From contig JASDDO010000026.1 of NCBI GenBank assembly GCA_030015575.1, positions 25,560,079 through 25,624,078 on the forward strand: a DNA stretch of 64,000 nucleotides. The letters run 5' to 3'. Positions 30,080-42,502 of this stretch are shown here, piece after piece; the first letter of the stretch is position 1, and every line of letters begins with the position of its first letter. The notes under the pieces were generated by a model, which saw only the letters and a list, made by a program, of their open reading frames with translations, was not told the DNA's origin and made no database searches. The position numbers were made by a program, and so were the translations under genes. Source of the stretch: Agapanthus africanus. Taxonomy: Eukaryota; Streptophyta; Magnoliopsida; Asparagales; Amaryllidaceae.

Positions 30080-31276
30080 AAAATTTGGCGTGGTGGAGGC
30101 CAATTTAGTTTGGGCATATTTTGAGGATAACATAGTGCTATGGTACCGTCTTTTAAGTTGAAAACTCCAATATCACTATTTGTGTATTTAGTATCGTAAT
30201 TTCTTCCCAATTGTCATCGACAAAGTAGATGCGATTCCCTTTCAGGTTAGAAAAGTTTCAAGCGGACAAAGATATGTTGGAGCCATTCCCGACGAAGAAT
30301 AGCATGTTTTGATCCTCCTCAGGAGATTGCATCCTCAAACAACTAATCTTGTCGCCATCGACGACTAATTGATAGACCTCAGAAGAGATTGATCTCCATA
30401 TCTCTCCATCCTCATCCATATCTCCATCCCTTATAGAACAAACAACATTTGAGATGAGAATACAACCAAGTATTTATATATTAAATGATTGTGTAATCTG
30501 GTTTAAAATCATGTTGGATATTTCGAATAAGAGAAGAGCGTTGAAAAGCATTGGTCATGAGATCTCAGACTTTGACACGAGTAAAATTATCATCTATAGC
30601 GTAGAGAAGTCCTTTATGAAAAAGAATACCCTTATAGTGTGTTCCATCCATTATGGTCCAACCATCGATCGTCTCCACTTCTGGCGTATGCCAATCTTTG
30701 ACGAAGCATGAACCACGGTATCACTACCGATGAGTTTTTCGACCATGAAACTGTAGATCTACCATGGTTATAGAAAAGATAGCGGCTGGTTTCTTCCATG
30801 CTAAACTCGAGCGCATCGTCCTCTTTGAAAGAGAGGGAATCGGCACAGTAGAGGTACTTGATGAGGTTCCCTTCATGGTTGTGCACTCCTGTATTGGAAG
30901 GGAGGGAGGGGATGGAACGGAGGAGAATCTTAACACGTGTAATTGGATTTAGGATATGCAACTCCGATCGCTCATCGGCAGTGATCAACCATCCTTCTGA
31001 AAATCCAATCCATACGCGCTTGCAGATATCCGGCTCAGGCATGTTATCCATATGATACACCTCATTCTCGGCTATATTGTAAGGTTTGCAACCCTTGAGA
31101 GGATCAGAGAACATCAACCGTGGTGATTATGGAACAGGCCTATGTAAATTTTGAGTTGCGGCAGCATATCTCCAATACCTACACATGCACCGGCAATGGA
31201 TACGGTCAACCGTCGGAAATCTATCGAAGATCTCGGCAAAAATCTCAGGCGGAAACCACAACAATGAGAGGACCAT
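30080..31276 (-). pseudogene. F-box/DUF295 (KIB-type) pseudogene
   Basis: It is co-linear on the minus strand with the intact gene at 44425-45621. ATG 31276 begins MVLSLLWFPPEIFAEIFDR, the F-box. A GAA-to-TAA change near 31133 stops it after about 48 codons. The frame then continues as 31117-30632 with MMFSDPLKGCKPYNIAENE, KRVWIGFSEGWLITADERSE and FSMEETSRYLF. A further frameshift near 30640 precedes a decayed C-terminal part ending near 30080 (GGCCTCCACCACGCC region). Even the upstream CT-rich leader (31380-31480) matches that of the intact gene, so this is a whole-gene duplicate. F-box proteins of this type serve as SCF ubiquitin-ligase adaptors; this copy cannot. Confidence 0.88.
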
Positions 31277-31506
31277 CGATTTATCTCTACTATCTTAACC
31301 AAAAGAGGAAGGATCTACGAAATTGGCGAAAAATATAAAAAGTTATATATAGATTACAATAAGGGAAAATGAAGAAGACCTGATCAAAATCTCTGGACTA
31401 AAAAGAACTCCAAGATGCTTCAACCCTCTTAGTTTTGGCTAGCTTCTTGCTCTTCTTTCTCTCTCAATTTTCTTAGATGGCAGCCAAAACCTCATCTGAT
31501 ATTAAT
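31277..31506. other. Former 5' flank of the F-box pseudogene
   Basis: The segment from about 31370 to 31480 resembles 45700-45830 upstream of the intact F-box gene (GATCAAA..., CCTCTTA, TCTCTCTCAAT, TAAGATRGC order), showing that the duplication included the promoter-proximal leader. It is broken at 31507 by an LTR. Confidence 0.55.
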
Positions 31507-31932
31507 TGTTGAATATTGGGCTTCACCCGCTCAATATCCGTCCCTTCTGGTGGTCTCTATATATAGATATGATATATGGGGCAAGGGTTAATAAAGATCC
31601 GACGGGGTTAATTAATCAAGAGATTAATTAAGGATAAGCTTGAGGGATCTAGAGAGATCTAGGGTTAAACCCGTCGTCTTCTTCCTTCAACCTCGATCTA
31701 CTTCGGTTGACTAGCGGGGTGATTACGTAGAGGATTCTCTCTTAATCAAAGCGTGGTTTCCTGCCGGACGTTGCTTGCAGGTGAGAGAACTTGGATCTAA
31801 AACATGACATGGGCGAGGAAAACGATCCCATCATCATAACAGGCATATCTGTAAAACCCTTGCATATATACTTGATTGTTTCCGCTGCCATAGATGTGTC
31901 ATGTTTATGTATCTATGCACCTTCTTGCTACA
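31507..31932 (+). mobile_element. LTR of an unidentified retrotransposon (426 bp)
   Basis: A TG...CA unit runs from TGTTGAATATTGGGC to CTTGCTACA. A TATA box-like TCTATATATAGATATG lies at about 31556. It is directly followed by TTGGTATCAAAACCGTG (31933-31949), a variant of the initiator-Met primer-binding site TGGTATCAGAGC. This is the expected 5' LTR-PBS arrangement. I see no matching 3' LTR in the window, so the element is truncated. Confidence 0.65.
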
Positions 31933-33150
31933 TTGGTATCAAAACCGTGTATGTCCAAGTTCATAGATCTTAGATCTGAATTTTTGTAAATGTTGCAACT
32001 CGAAAGTTGTGTTTTTTGTCTAAAGTTAGATCAAAATTTTATTTTTATTGATTTGACAGATCTATGATTATTAGGTTTAACGTTTATGCATGATGGTTCT
32101 TTATAGATCTATCAATTTTTATTGCATCACAAGTCATACTAGATTAGATATAATTTTCGTTGACGCTTTGATATATAGTAATTTGTTTCGTGATGTGAAA
32201 TTGGTCATGAAATAAATCGTAAGAATAAATTTTTTAAAAAGATAGGATCTTGAAATTTTTGTGTAAATTTTTTTATTTCTTTTGCTAAAATTTTTATGGC
32301 GGCTAGGTCGTAAATTTTTTAAACCCCCTAACCCTATGTTCTTATAAACATGTGAGAATTTTTTTTGGATTTTTGTAGGGTCCAAATATTTTTTTTAACA
32401 AAAAATATATTTTTCCAGATGAGAGGAAATTTTCTAGGGATTGTTTTTTGATTTGGAAAGGACAAATATTTTTTTAAAAGAAAAATAAATTTAAAATCAA
32501 GATAATATTTTTTTGGATTTACCGATATTTTTTTGGATTTTAATATTTTTTTCTAATCTGAAAAATAAAGAATAGTTTTAAATCTGGGTTTTTTTTCAGA
32601 GCGGGCAAGGCCCGACAGACACTGGGTGCCGTAGGCTGGGCCTTCCTCGTCCAGGCACAGGCTAGGGCCTTCCTGTAGGATGGGCCTGCAGGTGTAGACC
32701 AAGGCCAGCAAGCTGGGTTGCTGGATCTGGGCTCGGCCTGCAGGCAATTTTTTAAAAGAAAAAAATAAGATACACTCGAGCCGGCTCGGACACCCGAACA
32801 TGGCTCGGCTCATAAATAATAATTAAAAAAACATTTTTTTAATTCCAGAAAAATTTTAGGAAATTCCAGAAAAAATCTTTAGAGTTAAGAAAAATTAATT
32901 TTGAGTTTTCTTATATTTTTTGGATTTCCTACTCAAGTTTTGCGTTAATTTGAGGGTATTTTCCATTAACTCGGGGAGTTATTTTTTATTCAAAAATTTT
33001 TTACTTACCAAAAGTTTCAAAAAAAAATTATTCCACATAAAATCTTGGACATTTGCTGTGAAGTTGTTCCAGTGGGAGCTCCTGTGGCGTGTGTTAAATT
33101 TCATAAGAAACAAAAACCCCTAAAAAAGGGGGGGGGGGGGGGGGGGGGGG
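31933..33150 (+). mobile_element. Primer-binding site and non-coding leader of the truncated LTR element
   Basis: After the PBS-like TTGGTATCAAAACCGTG the sequence is T-rich and non-coding. It has a GC-richer island at 32597-32750 (GGGCCTTCCTCGTCCAGG, GGGCCTGCAGG) and ends in a 23-base G run (33128-33150). Such T-rich leaders before gag occur in plant Copia-type elements. No gag or pol was found, so the right boundary is arbitrary. Confidence 0.4.
33128..33150 (+). repeat. Poly(G) run of 23
   Basis: Twenty-three consecutive G follow AAAAAA and precede AATAAATAG. The length may be under- or over-called in any assembly. Confidence 0.9.
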
Positions 33151-35440
33151 AATAAATAGAGTGGTTTAACAAAAAGTGAAATTTGTTAGATTGTTTGTAA
33201 CATAATTTTGATGTGCATGGCGTACTTGATGAATAAAGACGCATGCTGCACTCATTAATAAAATCTGACAAATTTCAAGTTATATTTCGTAATAGAGATG
33301 TGAATTAAGATTCAACTATCTTATCTATTCTGCTTCTTGAAATCTTAAACCGTCATCCAATTATTTTAACAAAATTTTAAATTTTATAATTTTGAAAGAT
33401 GTGGTTAGGGCCGTAGGTTTTTCTTCTCTTTCTTCGTAGTATAGGTTTATTTTTGTTGTTAAGATGGGTTGAAGACGAAGCGTTTTTTTAGGAAAGAACG
33501 ATACTCCAGTAAATGTCAATAGTTTTAACGCATCCATAATAAAATCAAGATATCATCAGCCTCTATTGATAAAATTAAAATACTGCAAGTGCATGGCTCG
33601 TTTGTAGTAAACGCGTAAGTACGAGTCAATCCCACATGGAAGACTGTTAGTTAATTATTTGCTCATTCAGATTAAAAATAAAAATCTAATTTTTATACTT
33701 AAAATTTAAAAAGATGATTTTTACCACTTTAAAATTAAAATAGAAAATAAGAATAATTAAATTTAATGATAAAAGGACATACCTAGGGTGTTGAATCCCT
33801 TAGACTAGTTATAAATAAATCTGCATAAATTATAATCTTAAAGTTTGTATTTTTACAACCTATCACCTAGTTTAAAAGTATAGACTATATGAACTCTAAT
33901 CCTATATAACCTAGCAAGCTACCTTATTCATAAGTTTATAAAAATATAATTTTTAATATTCTAAAGCAAATTAAACTTAAATATGATCTTACTAATCCTA
34001 ACTATAGGCTATGAGTGATGCTAAATAACCAATGAAAACGATCTAGAAAAATCAATATATGTTTCACCTACATTTATCTTTTAAGGACTTCTTTTTACTA
34101 TAATGATTTATATGATTAACCTTTTTACTAATCTAGGTTCATCCTACCCTAGGCATGATAATATTTAGCAACTCATACTAAAATTAAAAACACAAAATTT
34201 GCATGAATTAAAAGAGAAAAACATTATTGAAAATAAATAAAAGTAAAAGAAAAACAAGAAATAATAAATTGCAATAAAGTATAAAAATACAAACTTGAGG
34301 ACTTGATCTTCTACTCCACCATGCATGATAAGAAAAGAATTACATTTCTTTTGGTGACTAAAAACTAAATCTAAGATAGAAGACGCTTTCTGTAATCCTC
34401 GAGGCTGTCTATAATATAGAGTTACGACGAAAAACCCTAAATCTAAACAAATCGAAACCTCTCACAAAAATTCAACGGCCGATATTGACATTTGGCCGCT
34501 AGACCACTGCCATAACTGGCCGCTTAATCGCCGCCATTTCGCGTCCATTTGAGCTGAATCTTTTACTACAATCTTCTGGCTTAATTTGGATAGTTTTGAT
34601 CACATAAAATCTTGAGTATATTGTCGTATCTGTGGAGTTACATGGATCCTCAATTTATTATTAAATTAGGCTGATTGGATTACAAATCATTATTTGATTT
34701 TGGTTTCTTGATTTGATTTTGCTTCTTGATTTGGCTGTATTTAAATCTGCAAAATATCTCAAACAAATATTTAGTAGTATCTATTTCATTTAGGAAAATA
34801 TTTGAACATTTTAATTCACAATTATCCATTTATCATTATTTAAGATACATATAATTGTATTTTTGACAGATAAGTCCATAAATATTATTAAATTATAATT
34901 GATGGTATTTATTAATTAACTAAAGATAGGTAAAAGCTAGTAAATATTGTGCAATAAATGTGCTGATCAAATACCTTCACACTTTTCTTTTGCTCGTTCT
35001 CGAGTAAAAGTAAAAAATAAAATCCAAAAAAGAAAAAAAAAACTAGATAAATCCTAACTCACGTTCGCAGACATCGCGGTTGCACTTAGAATGTGTAAGA
35101 AGCCATTAAACCTCTAGATATCTCTAGTAGGAGGAATGTTGTCTCCTGAGGGTTTTCAACGAATTACACCCATAAAATTCATAAATAAAAGAAAAGAAAC
35201 AAGAAAATGAAGATCAGGAGGAACTCCATAAGTATCTCGAAAGTTTGTAAAGTCCTAAGCTTCTCACGTTTTAATTTTAAAGTTTATTCTCTAATCTAGG
35301 ATTTCTATCATTTTTAATTGAATACTGAGTCATATTTTTCACTCAATCTTTCACCGATTTTCGTTTCTACATACCTTCGTGCTTATGCAAAAGTCTTTTG
35401 ATCTTTGAAGTTCAATTCAAACCTTCATATCTCCGTTAAC
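33151..35440. other. AT-rich region, probably a decayed non-coding retroelement
   Basis: I see no open gene. At about 33590 the phrase GCAAGTGCATGGCTCGTTTG and CAATCCCACATGGAAGACTG, then CCTAGGGTGTTGAATCCCTTA (33783), and TTCACACTTTTCTTTTGCTC-GTTCTCGAGTAAAAG (34977) occur in the order seen in a widespread plant non-coding repeat family. I recognise it by its look only and cannot name it. The 33151-33590 part shows nothing specific. Confidence 0.35.
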
Positions 35441-35449
35441 TTCCCTCTC

Positions 35450-35476
35450 CAATATATATATATATATATATATATA
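35450..35476. repeat. (TA)n microsatellite, left flank of candidate element
   Basis: About 12 TA dinucleotides follow CTCTCCAA and abut GGAAAAGGGACCTGAGC. A matching TA run lies at the opposite end of the candidate element. Confidence 0.9.
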
Positions 35477-35519
35477 GGAAAAGGGACCTGAGCCTTAATT
35501 AACCTCTGATGATTTGGCT

Positions 35520-35609
35520 GGGCACACATTACTGATGACGGACACAGGTAGGCTTTATGCATTGGGATCAGGGGGATTCGGTCAGCTTGGTGTAAAGCTC
35601 GAAGATTAG
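35520..35609 (+). pseudogene. RCC1-repeat gene fragment
   Basis: Thirty codons read GHTLLMTDTGRLYALGSGGF then GQLGVKLED and stop. H-T-L-x-x-x-x-x-G-x-x-x-x-x-G-x-x-x-x-G-Q-L-G is the RCC1 repeat signature found in beta-propeller proteins such as UVR8-like and RCC1-family proteins. No neighbouring repeats are found, so this is a captured or relic exon, not a gene. Confidence 0.65.
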
Positions 35610-38600
35610 AAAAGGGGAAACCCAGAACTGGTCGATATTGATCTCAGCTAGTTACTTTACTCTGTAAAATTAATGTTATTATGGAATTTTGGACAAGTGT
35701 GGCTGAAGATTTCTTTAGTACGCTTCAATGATCACCTTGCTTCCATTGATGAAAGAATGATTCATGTTGAAACTGTTATTTAACTAATATGTCCAGAAAG
35801 AAATCTTGATATAGTTTAATCCTGCTTGTTTTGATTCTTTCCCCTTATTTCACCGACAATTTATAGATCATACTGGACTAGTACTTGATACTAATATGGT
35901 TAACATTTTTGTACTTTCAGCTGAATTTGGTAGTTCTTATGGATATTGTGTTTTCGAGTTATTTTATTTAATTTATATTTAATTATATTTTGTTGTGTTC
36001 ATTATGAACAACGATCTCTGTAGTTGGTATGGGTTATTGAAAATGTATATCCTATTCTTTCTTCTTCTTTTTTCCAGAGAAGGCCTTAACCTGATGCATT
36101 TTCTTTCAGGGTTTGAGTTAAGTGTGCCTTTTCTATTGTAGGTGAATACAGAGAATGCAAATTGATTTTCAAGTTTGTACTAATTTTCAAGATAAAAATA
36201 TTCATTCACATTTAGCAATTTTTATATGATTAAGGGAGAATCACAACCATACTGAACATAATATTTTAAAATTTTGTCAACCTGGAGGTTTATCTAAATT
36301 TTGTCAGAGCACACTCATAGTCATCTAATAGTAATAGCAAAAGCACAATGCATCAAATCAAACAGGTACAGTCATCTTTTACATGGTGTATAAACAGAAA
36401 TCATCGTTCCCGGAACCGATATCATACTCCTAGTCGCCCTCCTCTTCATCCAATATTCCTTCAGCAACAGCTTCATCAACACCATATGAAGGAGGTGCAA
36501 ATATGACAATCTGGCCCCTCTCCAGCTCAAAGTATGGAGCCAATATGCTCTCCGGTGCAAATTCAGCAGTCTGGCATTTGAGAGTGAAAAAAAAAATTAA
36601 TGGCTTGCTGGAAAAATTAAATCGATGCAATAAAAAAGATCATCAGACAAGTGATGTGATTAGAATGAATAAGTTCTAAGTACAGGATTTAAGAGATTCT
36701 GCAGCAAGTATATAAAATAAGGAGGGCTTCAAGGATTAATTTGTAATGATGAGTTTGATTAGAAATTTGGAATTAAATATGGTGGAGCCACATATTAACG
36801 CCTTCGTGGAAAATTCATGGGTCCCATAGGCGTGTGTCGTGTGCTTGATGTGTGTGGTTGTGTTGTGTGCATAGGTTAGGGTTTACGGGCCAGTGCCAAA
36901 AAAAAATGTTTTAAAAAATGGAAATCAAAATAAACCAACATATACCCACCATTTCATCAACACCATTGAATATGAAGTAACAAGTCAATCCTTAAAATTT
37001 TAACCTGTTCAAGCTGTTGGATATGGTATGTACAATAACGCAAAAGATATTGCATATACAATAACACAAAAGACTGCATTTAGTTCAAAGCATTTGAAAT
37101 TACAGTTGTCAAATTGAATTTCTTACAATTGACGACAGAGTTGAGATCGAAATGAACCAGTCTCATGCAAAATATTATTAAAAGAAATGGTATCAGAATT
37201 ACAAAGAAATTAGTAAAGCCTATACATCATTCTAACTCTAAACATAACAACGAAATCATAGTGAGTGAGTTCTTTCTTGTGCTTAGCTTCCTAGCTTCAA
37301 CTCCCTTATTCAATTCTTTGCCCATTGCTTGTGCATCTTTAAGTCTTTCGTCATGCTGCTACTTTATGCGGCTTTGAACACGAAATATCTGGATAAGGAT
37401 TTTGGATCTTCTTTGGTATTCTACCATTCTTGGCCTTACTTATGTACAATTTTTGTTCTTTATTTGTAGCTCCTGAAAATTACACACACAGAATTAATTA
37501 ATTTGTTTAATTAGTCTTGTATCATAGAACACCATGATCAAAGCATATTTACCTAGAAACAACCATTTCAGAACTGAAAGTTTAACATGCACGGTTTGCA
37601 AACCCCGGGTTTGTGGTATAGAGATGCATACTAATGATAAGGCTCAGATATGTACTTCATCAAAATGAATATGTATAATTGGCAGGCATACCTGTAATGA
37701 ACTCGGTTTGTCAAAATAAAAATTATGGAATCGTCACACTGCATGCTTTGCACGAGATCTGAGAGAAGCGAAATACCCTGGGTTTGTGGTATAGAGTTTT
37801 ATGCTGGCTGTCATAAGCTATTCCAAATCATTATTAATGCAAAATAAACGATAAGAGAAATATTATAATCATAAATCAAATAAAACTTTGCCATTCAACT
37901 AAAACAAGTAGAGAGAACTCTGTTCACCTTATTTAATGCTTGTTTCCCATCTGACAGAACTAATCCGAAAAGTTGAAGCAAAACAACATGGTGTTTCCAC
38001 GAATCTGGATGCATTTCAACTTGGTAAAAGTTTATGAACTATATCTAACAGAAAAACAATAAGTCGGTTAATATGCAAAGCTGAGTCTGAAAAAAAACCA
38101 TACCAGAAGAAACCTTGGTACACCAAACTATTATGGATTTATCATGAAGGATCAGATGGAAGGTCCAGATTTTTATCTTCACTACTGCATATTGTAAGCC
38201 AACAAAATATTCACTTGTACAATAATCTGGTAACCATACGAATGTAAAAGCAGAAACAAAAAGCCTGAAAATATCGAATGACTTTAACATAAGTCCACCT
38301 TATATTATTTCGAATACACCTTTTCCTTGCATTTGTTTCTTTAAATTTTTCCATCCATCAGACGACTCAGTTGTAAATTGTAATTCCATTCCTCCTTTCT
38401 TACACTTCATGCAAGCATAATTGAGCAATATTGAAAAAGGAAAAGTCAGGAAAAGGTGAGACTTGGAGTTCAATACATAGCACATTACACAACAATGATT
38501 TGAATAGAATTTTATTTTAATAAAAGAAATCTCTAAGAGACATATTAACTTCTCAGTAAAAAAGAAAAAAAAATGAAAAGAGAAAAAAGGATGGAAGAAC

Positions 38601-39895
38601 TATAATTCAAGCAACGCGTGTGCCATTGATGAGAACAAATGACAACATATGCTCATAATGCGAATAAAGAGATCAACTTCTTTAGACTGACTTCTTTCTT
38701 CTCAGTATTATCAATTTATCATTCATTAATGAAAAGATTGCAATGTCCACAAATTCGATATGCAAAGTGAGGACTACATAGACGGAAATGGTGAGAAAAT
38801 GCAATCCACATTCATTCACTCGCTTTCCAGGTCTAACATCTTTCTAGTATTGTCTGGGTTTGGGCACTATATAATCCGTCTAGTATTGTCTGGGTTTGGG
38901 CACTATAAACAACAATACAAGTCTTAGAAATAAATGTGAAGAGTAAACAAGATAAATATCTTTTATTAATAGAGTTTCAAATGCAACTTCTTGGCACACC
39001 AATATTTGATCCATGGCAAAAGAAGCAGACAAATATAAATACTTGCAGTCGGTAATCAATTAACAAGGAAAATTAAGAATTTATGATACACAGACTGTGT
39101 ATCCAGTTTCAAAGACTCTAATATTATCTTAGCGGGTTGTTCCCGGTTTCTCGTTCTCTTGTGTCTTTTGCATTTCTTAATAACATGAATAAACAACAAT
39201 ACAACAATTACAACAATTGAAGCAAATTCCCAATGATTTTTATAGGCAAAAATCATTACTGCCAATGAGTTTTATAGCAAAAGCAATCAATTTGGCCAGA
39301 AATTGAAAAATAAAATCCTAAAAATTAAAACAAGAATATCATATCTGAAGCCAAATTTCGAGAGAACAAGATAAAATTTCAACCTGTTCAAGTTGTCGGA
39401 TCGATCCATAAGGGAAAGAGAAAAATTTTCCGATCGTCGTCGTCAGAACCCTGGTTTTTTTCCCGGTAAAAAAAACCCTTCGTTGTTTTACTCATGTTTA
39501 GCGATTCGAGATCTCAAAGGTGCTCGAAGAGGCGATTGAGAAGGCGAGGGATGGAGGCGCTCGAGGAGGCGAGGGAGGGAGGCATGAGGAGGGAGGGAGG
39601 CGCGAGGAGGCACTCGAGGGAGGGAGGAGATTTTTTTTCTCTCTCGCTACTTTTCACAACCATCATCATCGCCACAACCAGAACCATCATCACAACCACC
39701 GGCGATGGCGAGGGATGAGCAAGGTATGCCAGGTTTGGGTTTGGTGAGGGGGAGAGGGAGAGAGATAGAGAGTGGTGGTGATGGAAAAATTAATGAGGCT
39801 TTTTTTCTCGACCTTAATTAAAACTAAACGAGGAGAGAGTTTTTTTTGTAACGTGCTCAGGTAATTTCCCTGTGTCTGAGCTCAGGTACCTTTTC

Positions 39896-39899
<4 letters not shown>
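35610..39899. other. Interior of the candidate element, mostly without recognisable genes
   Basis: The DNA is AT-rich. GGGTTTGTGGTATAGAG occurs twice (about 37608 and 37780). A 33-bp unit with CTAGTATTGTCTGGGTTTGG is tandemly duplicated at 38846-38908. A purine-rich low-complexity block (39540-39635, GAGGGAGGGAGGC-type) lies near the right end, where CAACC/CATCATCGCC repeats suggest an old leader exon. Nothing else is supported. Confidence 0.5.
36400..36575 (-). pseudogene. Unidentified exon-like fragment
   Basis: The minus-strand frame encodes TAEFAPESILAPYFELERGQ, then IVIFAPPSYGVDEAVAEGIL and DEEEGD, a TAG, then EYDIGSGNDDFCLYTM in the same frame. The amino-acid composition looks like real protein, with an acidic C-terminus interrupted by one stop. 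I do not recognise the family. No upstream exon or start could be defined; the frame to 36630 runs into a poly-purine splice-like region. Confidence 0.4.
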
Positions 39900-39958
<59 letters not shown>

Positions 39959-39960
39959 TA
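39899..39960. repeat. (TA)n(TATG)n microsatellite, right flank of candidate element
   Basis: About 15 TA units turn into seven TATG units (TATGTATGTATG) after TTTTCCCC. Confidence 0.95.
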
Positions 39961-39966
39961 ATTTTT

Positions 39967-40062
39967 TTAAATGTCTTTGTTGCATCAGCCTTCTTAAGTT
40001 ACCTATATAACGAGATTTAAGACACTTTAAATGTCTTTGTTGCATCAGCCTTCTTAATTGTT
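39967..40062. repeat. Short tandem duplication
   Basis: TTTAAATGTCTTTGTTGCAT-CAGCCTTCTTAA occurs at about 39967 and again at about 40027, about 60 bp apart. Confidence 0.8.
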
Positions 40063-40418
40063 GCATCGTCGTTAACTTCCCTCTCCAAACCAAATTACTT
40101 CAGGACACTAGGTGTAGACACACCCCGAGGATTTAATTATTCAAGTAACCAATGCCACAAAACAAAGACTTATTTATTACCATCATATTAAGGTGTATTG
40201 GTCACTTCGTAGCAAACATTTGTCCGATGACTACCAAACCAGATGATATTAGGACATCAGATAAGAAAACACCCCGCGGGCTTTATGTTCACGCAACCAA
40301 GACTTATTATGTTTTGGTAAAATCTAAAAGGCAGTTATGTAAAAATCATCATCCCTTTACTCTAATTTTTTTTTGGTATTGGCGCGTAAGCCAAACTCAG
40401 CGCACACACGCATCCAAA

Positions 40419-40420
<2 letters not shown>

Positions 40421-40499
<79 letters not shown>
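40421..40499. repeat. (AT)n microsatellite of about 39 units
   Basis: An uninterrupted AT dinucleotide run of roughly 78 bp lies between AAAGG and AACCGAAGG. Open frames across it are artefacts. Confidence 0.97.
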
Positions 40500-40500
<1 letters not shown>

Positions 40501-42502
40501 CCGAAGGGATTAAACTGTGATCACTGTCCCTCCTAAGGATCAAACCCCGCGCACTCCTTAGAAATACATCCAAGCAAAAGAAAGAACCAGATAAAAAATT
40601 TCGAGCAACCTTAGGGAAACTTGGTGCATGGAGTCCATATTCATTTTTTTTTTCTGTTTCATGATCGAGCATATAAGGCCAGCACACCATAGAATTTTCG
40701 TACTATTCATGTGATGAATTTAATAAATATAATAAATAAAGCGATTTGTCAATTTTATGATTTAAATATCTACCTCTATCTCTATCTCTACCTCTACTAT
40801 TACAACCACAACTCATAGGGTCCCAATTTTGATTTCATTTTGATGGTCTACCAAGAACTCTAATAGAGGCATGTCAACAAGTACAAGAAATAAATGTAGA
40901 TTTTTCTGTAACAAATTAATACAAACACGAAATTTATTATTTATAACTATATATACAAACATTACATGATTTGTAAAGTCTCAGTAGTTGAGTATTTATG
41001 GCTTATGTGTAAAAGAAAATATTACAACATTTATGATCTTTTGTTCTTTTAATCTTTGGACTGTTTGATAAAAAACCATTATTGGTTTGAGTATTTATTT
41101 GGAAGGGAATATAAATACAAAAGCCAGAGAGAGAGAAGAAAGAGAGATCGAAGACAAGAAGATTCAGAAGAAAGTGCTTTGTCTCTAAGTAAACTAGAAA
41201 TATAGACCATGTTTATTTAATCATCAAGTTTAAACACACTGAATTCTATTTAATCATCAAGTTTAAACTATGATGTCTCCTACCAGCATGTTACTATGGT
41301 TGTCTGTCTGTTATTCCCATGGCTAGATTACCGTAGTTTCTTTTTTCATTTTTCTTTTTCCTTTTTTTGGTTGGGGGGTGCTAGATTAATACTATATTAA
41401 GGAATATTAATTTAGAAGGACATTAGCAATTCTTTCATATAATTGAGTAATGAAATATTCTAACTTTTTTTGAGTTTGTACAAAATATTTGTGAGTTGTT
41501 AATGTGCACGCACTTTCAACTGTACAGAGATTTTAGGAATTAAACTCAAAGTTCTAAAGGAATCAACCAACTAGACAATTTTTAATATACAAACACATCC
41601 CAAACTGAGGTTTTGATTTATAATCTACCGGGAAAGCTAACATGATCTGTAATTTGGAAAGAATTATTCTTTTAAGCTTTTGATAAGATACATAAATTTG
41701 TTTTTTATTATTACAAATCATGATAACTGCAATATCAATCAAGGTTAAGATATTTGTAAGGCTTGGATTATCAATTAATCAAGGCAAACGGCTCTAAGAA
41801 CAAAATGACCATAAGAATGTTCCCAGAGCCATTTACCTTGGAACAAGAGAGAGCTATGTGGTTACCTTAGAACAAGAGAGGGGGACCAACTCACCCCTAC
41901 TCTCCACGCCTCTCTTATGTTACCAGGCCGTTTTCCTTGTATTATTTTAGCCAATACCGTTCTTAAAAATCCTTCTCAAATCTTTGTCCGTGATGCCAAA
42001 ATATAAAAACGTGTAACGCGTGTCCAAAATACTAGTATGTTTAATCAAAATAAAAATAAAAATTAAAGGCTTCAAAAACTATTAATTTTAGTTTCAACAG
42101 ATTTAAAATGAGTAGAGTCATGTATTTGAGGTATACATAGTTAATTACCATACATTATTATAAAGTATTATACTTTTAAATAATAAAATGCAAAAAAATT
42201 GGTTTGCATGGGATATACAAACAACAACAACTGAACTTTTATTCCAAGCATTTGTTGTTGGCTACATGAAACTAACATAAGAATCACGCCCGGTCGAGCA
42301 CATGGATTCTCCACCTCCACCACTCATATCGAACAATATACTTTCATTCATTAAGACCTTCATGAAATTATAGATAGATCATAAACTTTAGGTACATATG
42401 GATAATAGGTAAGAGTCTATTTAAACTAAAACTAAAGGCAAGCATAACATGAGGGATAGTGGGGACTTGAATTTCCTTATAGGAGTACTATACCAACTCT
42501 CT
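40500..42502. other. AT-rich intergenic sequence within copy A
   Basis: No gene is seen. CAACAACAACTGAACTTTTATTCCAAGCA near 42222 and GTTGGCTACATGAAAC resemble the tail of plant RTE-type LINE or Au-type SINE copies; the same motif recurs in copy B near 43993. Confidence 0.45.

Larger units (their letters stand above)
35477..39897. mobile_element. Candidate gene-fragment-carrying DNA element flanked by TA microsatellites
   Basis: The left end reads GGAAAAGGGACCTGAGC and the right end, on the minus strand, GGGGAAAAGGTACCTGAGC: about 17 matching bases as imperfect terminal inverted repeats. Both abut (TA)n tracts, so the target was probably a TA microsatellite. Inside is an RCC1-repeat fragment 45 bp from the left end and other gene-like scraps, but no transposase. 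The phrase CGTTAACTTCCCTCTCCAA lies outside both ends (about 35437 and 40068), as a long direct repeat. Superfamily unknown; the short TIRs could also be chance plus local rearrangement. Confidence 0.35.

Noticed and set aside
38045-38485. Minus-strand frames of 81 and 61 residues
   Set aside because: AT-rich, no domain, no splice or start context strong enough to support a gene.
39494-39747. Glu/Gly/Arg-rich frames near 39494-39747
   Set aside because: They arise from a GGGAGGGAGGC purine-rich block; no domain and overlapping frames are equally open.
40152-40690. Open frames with YIYIYI repeats
   Set aside because: They are translations of the (AT)n microsatellite.
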